DNA of 64,000 nucleotides from an uncultured Collinsella sp. (GTDB lineage: Bacteria; Actinomycetota; Coriobacteriia; Coriobacteriales; Coriobacteriaceae). Under the pieces are notes generated by a model. It was given only the letters and a program-made list of their open reading frames with translations, was not told where the DNA came from and did no database searches. The stretch's first letter is position 1. Each line of letters opens with the position of its first letter. Position numbers and translations under genes: made by a program. The stretch is from NCBI GenBank assembly GCA_900540875.1, contig UQHT01000012.1:3205-67204 (forward strand), given 5' to 3'. Positions 59,800-64,000 of the stretch are shown in pieces.

Positions 59800-60294
59800 A
59801 TGGTCACGGTCGAGTTCGACTCCATGGGCGAGGCGGTCCGCCTCGCCCTCGTGGCCGGGGAGTACGCGGGCGGCGGCCTGGCCGTCCTCCTCCTCGACGC
59901 CACGGACCCGCGCTCCGAGGGCTACATGGCCGGGTGGGGCGTGCTCACGGCGAACGTGCCGTCGGCGGCCGAGTGGTGCCGCGGGCACGGCAACATCGCC
60001 ATCGACGCCGACGCGCCCGCGGCGCTCATCGAGGCGCTCGAGGCCGCCGGCATGCTCCGCATGGCCGTCCGCTCGGCGGCGTCCGGGATGGCCCGCTACC
60101 CGCTGGCCACGGTCGCCGGGCACGCCCTCGACGGCATGGGCGGCCTGAGCGAGACCCTCGAGGAGGCTCTCGGCTCGACGGTCGTCGTCGAGTACGAGTC
60201 GGGCGGCGACGGCGGCGCGTTCGGGGTGGGGACCGCACCGGCGGGCTCGGCCGCGCTCGAGCGCCTCATCGCCGCCGTGAGGTCCGAGGCGTGA
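59800..60294 (+). CDS. DUF4313-like ICE-associated protein
   Basis: 164 residues, very GC-rich. MVTVEFDSMGEAVRLALVAGEYAGGGLAVLLLD followed by WGVLTANVPSAAEWCRGHGNIAIDADAPAALIEAL resembles DUF4313 proteins, found in mobile elements of anaerobes. The C-terminal 60 residues (from GLSETLEEALGSTVVVEYESGGDGG) look separate and low in complexity. The gene is coupled to the DUF2958 gene, so both are probably cargo or regulatory genes of the same element. Family assignment is from pattern only. Confidence 0.55.
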   Translation: MVTVEFDSMGEAVRLALVAGEYAGGGLAVLLLDATDPRSEGYMAGWGVLTANVPSAAEWCRGHGNIAIDADAPAALIEALEAAGMLRMAVRSAASGMARYPLATVAGHALDGMGGLSETLEEALGSTVVVEYESGGDGGAFGVGTAPAGSAALERLIAAVRSEA

Positions 60295-60381
60295 CGAGTT
60301 GGCGGGCGCCGGCGGATGGGCTGCCGTCCGGGTTGGGTTCGGGGATGCCGAGACCATCGACTGCGAGACGGGCCGGACGGT

Positions 60382-60753
60382 TTACGTCGCGGGGTGAAAT
60401 GGGAGGAGGGCGCGGGCGCGGTCCGGATGGGCCGCGCTTTTCCTTTCCCGGGGATGCGGAACTCCCACCGTCCAAGTGCCTTGGACGGTGGGAGCTGGAT
60501 ACGACGATATGCTGCGCGTGCAACGGGGACACGCGCCTCCTTTTCGGTTGACTCCACCAGTTCGTACAGAGACTTTTCGATTTCCCGCTTTGATTTGGAG
60601 GTCTGTAATTCCATATTTCTGGAATACGGCACGAGGCTGAGCTTCGAAATCGCGTCTTGCGTCGGTAGATTGTTCCGCGTCCGCGACCAGTTTTTCAAGG
60701 GTGCTAAGCTGGGACTGTATTGAGAGTTCGTTTAGGTGGTTCACATTGTCCAT
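60382..60753 (-). CDS. Hypothetical protein with leader-peptide-like N-terminus
   Basis: 123 residues from the ATG at 60753. Residues 1-60 lie in AT-rich DNA: MDNVNHLNELSIQSQLSTLE continues with ADAEQSTDARRDFEAQPRAVFQKYGITDL. That last pattern resembles leader peptides of ribosomally made natural products (nitrile-hydratase/Nif11-like: ...F..DP.AVL..G...). Then comes NRKVSVRTGGVNRKGGACPRCTRSISS, a possible core with CxxC. The remaining codons run into GC-rich DNA across the hairpin at 60462-60494 and may not be real protein. Divergent from the DUF1648 gene. Uncertain. Confidence 0.4.
   Translation of the reverse strand: MDNVNHLNELSIQSQLSTLEKLVADAEQSTDARRDFEAQPRAVFQKYGITDLQIKAGNRKVSVRTGGVNRKGGACPRCTRSISSYPAPTVQGTWTVGVPHPRERKSAAHPDRARALLPFHPAT
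60462..60494. repeat. Perfect 15-bp-stem hairpin
   Basis: CTCCCACCGTCCAAG and CTTGGACGGTGGGAG are exact complements around TGCC. No T-run lies beside it. It falls at the border between GC-rich and AT-rich DNA. Confidence 0.75.
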
Positions 60754-60827
60754 AGCGGTGACCACCAATGTTGAATAGCTGTCTTGAAAGACTGTGTATT
60801 TATACTTGATTTAAGGCGGAGTGGAAT

Positions 60828-61481
60828 GTGAGCGCGCAAGGAGATGCGGAATCGATGAGAGCCTCAAAAAAAATTACCGCAGTGTTATCATCCTTCATCC
60901 TCTCTATTCTTCCATTTCTGATTCTATGGGCGGCTTGGTCAGTCCTCCCTGATACAATTCCCGCTCATTGGAGTGGGGGTGTGGTTGATCGATGGGGTAA
61001 TAAGCTTGAATTGCTGGTTGTTCCGCTGTTTTCTCTGATTGGTTCTATTGCAATTTCTGTGTACCTTATTGTTTCCACGCGGCGAAGAGAGTTCGCGGAT
61101 TTCTCTGCTCGAATGCGACGGGACTTTGTTGCGTGCTATATTTCTAGCCTTCTTTTATCGACAACCTGCTCAGTGATAATTGCCGTTTGGGTTCAGTTGA
61201 TTCTTGCGCAAAACACTGCGGTTGATGGGGGGCTTGGACTATCGATCCTGTATTCCCTTCCCGGGCTATATGTGATCTTGTGCGCCTTGCCGCCTTTTTA
61301 TGCGAGCGGCGAGAGCAAAAAGGCAGAGCGCCTGATAACAGTTCTTATTGGCGGCGCGGAGATTGTTCTTTGTGGAATAGTGCTTGAAGGTTCGGCTGCC
61401 TCTTATGCGATGATTGGACTGATGATTCTGTTCTGTGCGTTTGAGATTGTGTCACAGGTAAGGGATAGCCGGTCCTTATGA
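60828..61481 (+). CDS. DUF1648/SdpI-like membrane protein
   Basis: 217 residues from GTG at 60828 (AAGGCGGAG upstream); ATG at 60855 is an alternative. The first third has the DUF1648 signature WSVLPDTIPAHWSGGVVDRW after a membrane helix, and about five further helices follow. SdpI, a DUF1648 member, protects Bacillus from its own SDP toxin; other members are uncharacterised. The DNA is AT-rich compared with both sides, so the gene and the divergent small ORF look like one inserted cassette. Confidence 0.7.
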   Translation: MSAQGDAESMRASKKITAVLSSFILSILPFLILWAAWSVLPDTIPAHWSGGVVDRWGNKLELLVVPLFSLIGSIAISVYLIVSTRRREFADFSARMRRDFVACYISSLLLSTTCSVIIAVWVQLILAQNTAVDGGLGLSILYSLPGLYVILCALPPFYASGESKKAERLITVLIGGAEIVLCGIVLEGSAASYAMIGLMILFCAFEIVSQVRDSRSL

Positions 61482-61981
61482 GTTGAATTACGCGCGTGCG
61501 GATATAAAGGGTGGCATGTTAAGCTGGTCGTTTTCTCGTTCTGGGACATTTGCAGTAGGATGAGTGGGACTAGGCGCGCTGCGGTGTGATGGTGACGGTT
61601 GAGACTTGTATCGCTGCAAATCCGCTGATGCACATTTTGCTATTGGGCTTGAAGGTGGGACCGACAGGCCTTTGTTTGGGTTGTTCTGGTCGTCCAACGC
61701 GTGTTGCACGGCTTTATATTGTTACGCTCGTTCGGCGCTCCGTTGGAGCATTTCCGGGTTTGTCGGCATCATGACTTGGCCAAGTGACAGGCCTGCCGGG
61801 ATGGTTGTAACGCCGCACCGGTTCCGTGTGCGCCTTCGTTGTTGGCCTGTCCAGCCGAGGGCGGATTCGGCCTCATGTTGTGGCGCACGGCCTTCAGGGG
61901 CTTCCCCTGGCGAGTTATGTTCGTCCGTATGGGTAAGGGTCGGGTTGAGCTGACAATCCCGTGTCGGAAGGGGCTTGCACC
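61482..61981. other. 500-bp stretch without convincing genes
   Basis: Several short open frames on both strands (for example 61769-62137 minus) lack ribosome-binding sites and recognisable content. Base composition grades from AT-rich to GC-rich. It could be decayed element DNA. Confidence 0.5.
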
Positions 61982-62218
61982 ATGCGCGCGATGACAGAGA
62001 TTGAGTGGCTGGACGGCCGTGTGACGAAAGTGCCGGAGCGCGCCCTGGGCGATGCGCTCGGCGAGAGCGTCCAGGCGGAGCTCGATTTCGGGTTCGACGA
62101 CGTGTTGGAGGGCCTTTGGGTCGAGGTGCGCCATCATGAGGAGCAGGATAAGGGCGCACTACGGGCGCCCGGGATTTTGCGGCGCAACTCGGCGTGCCGA
62201 GTTCGTTTCCGCTGGTAG
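61982..62218 (+). CDS. Small hypothetical protein
   Basis: 78 residues from the ATG at 61982, with GAAGGGG upstream. The first 55 residues (TEIEWLDGRVTKVPERALGDALGESVQAELDFGFDDVLEGLWVEV) are acidic and look like a folded small protein. The tail (GILRRNSACRVRFRW) is basic and unlike it, which may mean that the original frame was truncated. I recognise no family. It is followed by a large hairpin and lies convergent to the VirD4-like gene. Confidence 0.4.
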   Translation: MRAMTEIEWLDGRVTKVPERALGDALGESVQAELDFGFDDVLEGLWVEVRHHEEQDKGALRAPGILRRNSACRVRFRW

Positions 62219-62245
62219 CGTGGCCGGTTAACCCGGAAGGCGGTC

Positions 62246-62293
62246 ACGGCCCGCCGTCATACGCGCCTCGCGCACCGTATGACGGCGGGCCGT
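62246..62293. terminator. Strong hairpin with 18-bp perfect stem
   Basis: ACGGCCCGCCGTCATACG and CGTATGACGGCGGGCCGT are exact complements around a 12-base loop; TTTTCGC follows on the plus strand. It ends just before the VirD4-like stop and probably stops transcription of both convergent genes. Confidence 0.75.
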
Positions 62294-62319
62294 TTTCGCA
62301 GGCAGGGCCGTATGACGCA

Positions 62320-63999
62320 TCAGAACCCGTCGGGCGCGACGGACACCTTGCGCTTCCTGCCGCCGGACGGCGACCCCTTTGGCTTTTTCGGCTTCTCCGG
62401 GATGCGCCACACCGGTGCCGGGGAGGTGTTCCGGACCTCCCCCTCGAGCGCCCGCGCGAGCAGCGCGCCCTCGGCCTCCGGCGACGTCAGGCCCAGCAGC
62501 GGCCCCAGGAACGTCTCGGTGATGTCGCGGCTGGCGAGCGCCATCGGGCCCTCCGCGTCGATCACGAGCGCGCCGTTCTCGCGCGCGCTCCAGGCCATGA
62601 GCTCCGACGGGGTGATCAGCGGGCGGCGCGCCACGGAGAACGACTTGCCGGACGAGGAGCTCTGCGTCCCCTTGGTGGAGCTCTCCCCGGTCGTCCTCAC
62701 GCTGTAGTCGCCGAGGCGCTTGCTGATCTCCTCCGCCTCGCCGACGGACTCCACCGAGAGGACGACCTGGGTGCCGAGCAGCGCCAGCAGCGCGTCCGAC
62801 TCGGCCCTCGAGTAGCCGCACCGCGCCTCGAGCAGATGGGTGTTCTGGAGCACGAAGACGACGTGCAGCCCGATGCTGCGGACCTCGGCGAGGTCGCCGA
62901 GGAGGCGGGGGATCTTGGGGATCCCGGACCCCTCGTCGATGGCGAGCAGGGTCTCCGCCGGCAGCCTGCCGCCGGACAGGAGCGCGGTCTCGCGCAGCGC
63001 CGACAGCGCCTGCGAGAAGATGCACGAGACGAGCGCGCCGCGGTCGCCTCGGTCCGCCGCGCTGGCGATGTAGAGGATGGTCGGCTTGCGCCCGACCGAC
63101 GCGAGGTCGACCTCGCCGTCCCAGAGCATGCGGCTGACGTCGTCGTCGCAGAAGGACATGAGGTAGTTGCGCGCGGTGGAGACGAGGGCCTCGCCTCCGC
63201 CGCCGTTCGACGAGGCGACGAGGAGGAACTGGCGCGCCGGGTTTCCCGCCGGCAGGTCCGCGGCGAGCTCCTCCAGCGACTTGACCGCGCTCTTCCCGTC
63301 GCGGGGCTCCAGGAGCGCGAGCACGGTCGAGAGGTTCCGCGCGCCGTCGGGGATCCGCCCGTCCGCTATCGCGAGCAGGCAGAGGCCGGTCAGCAGGTTG
63401 CGGCTGGCGTCCGTGAAGAACCTCTGGCCCGAGGAGAAGGCGTCGGGCACGATGGAGGACGACAGCTCGCGGAGCTCGGCCACGGCGCCGGCGACGCCCT
63501 CGGTCCCGAGTGCCGCGATGGCGCGGTCGAGGGGGTTGAACCTCGCCGACTTGACGGGCTCGTCGAGCCGGATGGCGACGACCTCCATCCCGGCCCTCCT
63601 GGCGAGCGGCTCGGTCCATGCGCGGATCTCGGACTTGGGGTCGTGGACGATGACGGACGTCGGGATCCCGTGGGCGTTGCGGTCGATCGCCGCCGCGATG
63701 GACGGTGCCAGCGCGCGTCTGCTTTTGCCGGCGCCGCTGCCCGCCCTTATGAGGCAGTGGACGGCGGGGACCATCGCGATCCCGCCGCCGATGCAGCCGG
63801 CCGCCACGAGCCCCTCCGCGGCGGCCTTCCCGTCCCAGGGAGGGCAGCGCCTCGCGACCCTGGAGGGCCTCGACTCGAGCCAGGCGTCCCCGTGCGTGCG
63901 CGTGGGCGCGCGGTCGCCGGCGAACGTCCCGTCGTGGAGCCTCGCCCATGAACGGCCCCAAGAAACGAATCCGAGCGCGAGGACGGAGGCCGCGGCGAG
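62320..63999 (-). CDS. VirD4/TraG-family type IV coupling protein, N-terminus outside window
   Basis: The minus frame is open from 63999 to the stop at 62320, about 560 residues; the start lies beyond the right edge. A membrane helix at the edge (LAAASVLALGFVSWG) is followed by THGDAWLESRP, the Walker A RAGSGAGKSRRALAPSI, VIVHDPKSEIRAW, and Walker B TLLAIDEGSGIPKIPRLLGDL, then VVFVLQNTHLLEARCGYSRAESDALLALLGTQVVLS. This is the T4CP family that brings relaxase-bound DNA to the conjugation channel. The C-terminus is basic (PEKPKKPKGSPSGGRKRK). It identifies the island as conjugative or mobilisable. Confidence 0.88.
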   Translation of the reverse strand, partial: LAAASVLALGFVSWGRSWARLHDGTFAGDRAPTRTHGDAWLESRPSRVARRCPPWDGKAAAEGLVAAGCIGGGIAMVPAVHCLIRAGSGAGKSRRALAPSIAAAIDRNAHGIPTSVIVHDPKSEIRAWTEPLARRAGMEVVAIRLDEPVKSARFNPLDRAIAALGTEGVAGAVAELRELSSSIVPDAFSSGQRFFTDASRNLLTGLCLLAIADGRIPDGARNLSTVLALLEPRDGKSAVKSLEELAADLPAGNPARQFLLVASSNGGGGEALVSTARNYLMSFCDDDVSRMLWDGEVDLASVGRKPTILYIASAADRGDRGALVSCIFSQALSALRETALLSGGRLPAETLLAIDEGSGIPKIPRLLGDLAEVRSIGLHVVFVLQNTHLLEARCGYSRAESDALLALLGTQVVLSVESVGEAEEISKRLGDYSVRTTGESSTKGTQSSSSGKSFSVARRPLITPSELMAWSARENGALVIDAEGPMALASRDITETFLGPLLGLTSPEAEGALLARALEGEVRNTSPAPVWRIPEKPKKPKGSPSGGRKRKVSVAPDGF

Positions 64000-64000
64000 G

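Noticed and set aside
61769..62137. 122-codon minus-strand ORF in the island
   Set aside because: Overlaps a better plus-strand candidate and has no start signals.
62194..63951. 585-codon plus-strand frame opposite the coupling protein
   Set aside because: Arg/Glu/Gly-rich shadow of the VirD4-like gene.

Overview
The window is high-GC DNA from a member of the Coriobacteriia (Actinomycetota), most likely a gut Collinsella. The evidence is the combination of a membrane-spanning LuxR regulator, LAATG-type sorted surface proteins, ECF transporter genes, actinobacterial-style pur/car loci and GGGGACAG-type intergenic repeats. Genus assignment is inference from gene content; no database was searched.

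Positions 1-54183 look like core chromosome. In order: the 3' end of typA; a beta-helix/membrane protein and a TRIC-family channel; a DUF559-like nuclease gene in a repeat-flanked cassette next to two tRNA-Ser genes and an inverted tRNA-Ser 3' fragment; rpsF-ssb-rpsR-rplI, dnaB, purA; purD, a Nudix hydrolase, an ABC exporter; carA-carB with a PyrR-type leader hairpin; purE, a class B sortase, a MoaE-like protein; purF, purM-purN; a PTS IIA protein, a PrsA-like foldase, YqeY; a polar amino-acid ABC transporter; a cytidylate-kinase-like protein; the LuxR regulator; two paralogous sortable surface proteins; an NfnAB/SudAB-like electron-bifurcating pair; glmU-prs-pth; an ECF transporter (T, fused A1A2, S); xth; a sirtuin; a folP-folK fusion with a large insert; a degenerate biotin-ligase-like protein; coaX; and tRNA-fMet. 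Much of this serves purine, pyrimidine, PRPP and folate metabolism: prs makes PRPP, purF/D/N/M/E/A use it, and the folate fusion supports the formyl transfer in purN.

From about 54184 to the end the DNA changes character, with mixed low- and high-GC segments, type IV/Mrr and other nuclease genes, and conjugation genes. This is an accessory island next to tRNA-fMet. It holds an Mrr-like endonuclease, a short helicase-like remnant, then a tight cluster encoding a DEDDh exonuclease-BRCT protein, an Ala-rich protein with a GIY-YIG-like C-terminus and a DUF4268/PD-(D/E)XK protein (a candidate anti-phage system). Next come DUF2958- and DUF4313-like ICE cargo, an AT-rich cassette with an SdpI/DUF1648-like membrane protein opposite a small leader-like ORF, and a VirD4/TraG coupling protein that runs off the right edge.

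The intergenic space is unusually rich in structured repeats. There are at least four dispersed palindromic families, very large hairpins around carB/purE and pth/prs, and a 168-bp MITE-like element with perfect 32-bp terminal inverted repeats between the ECF operon and xth.
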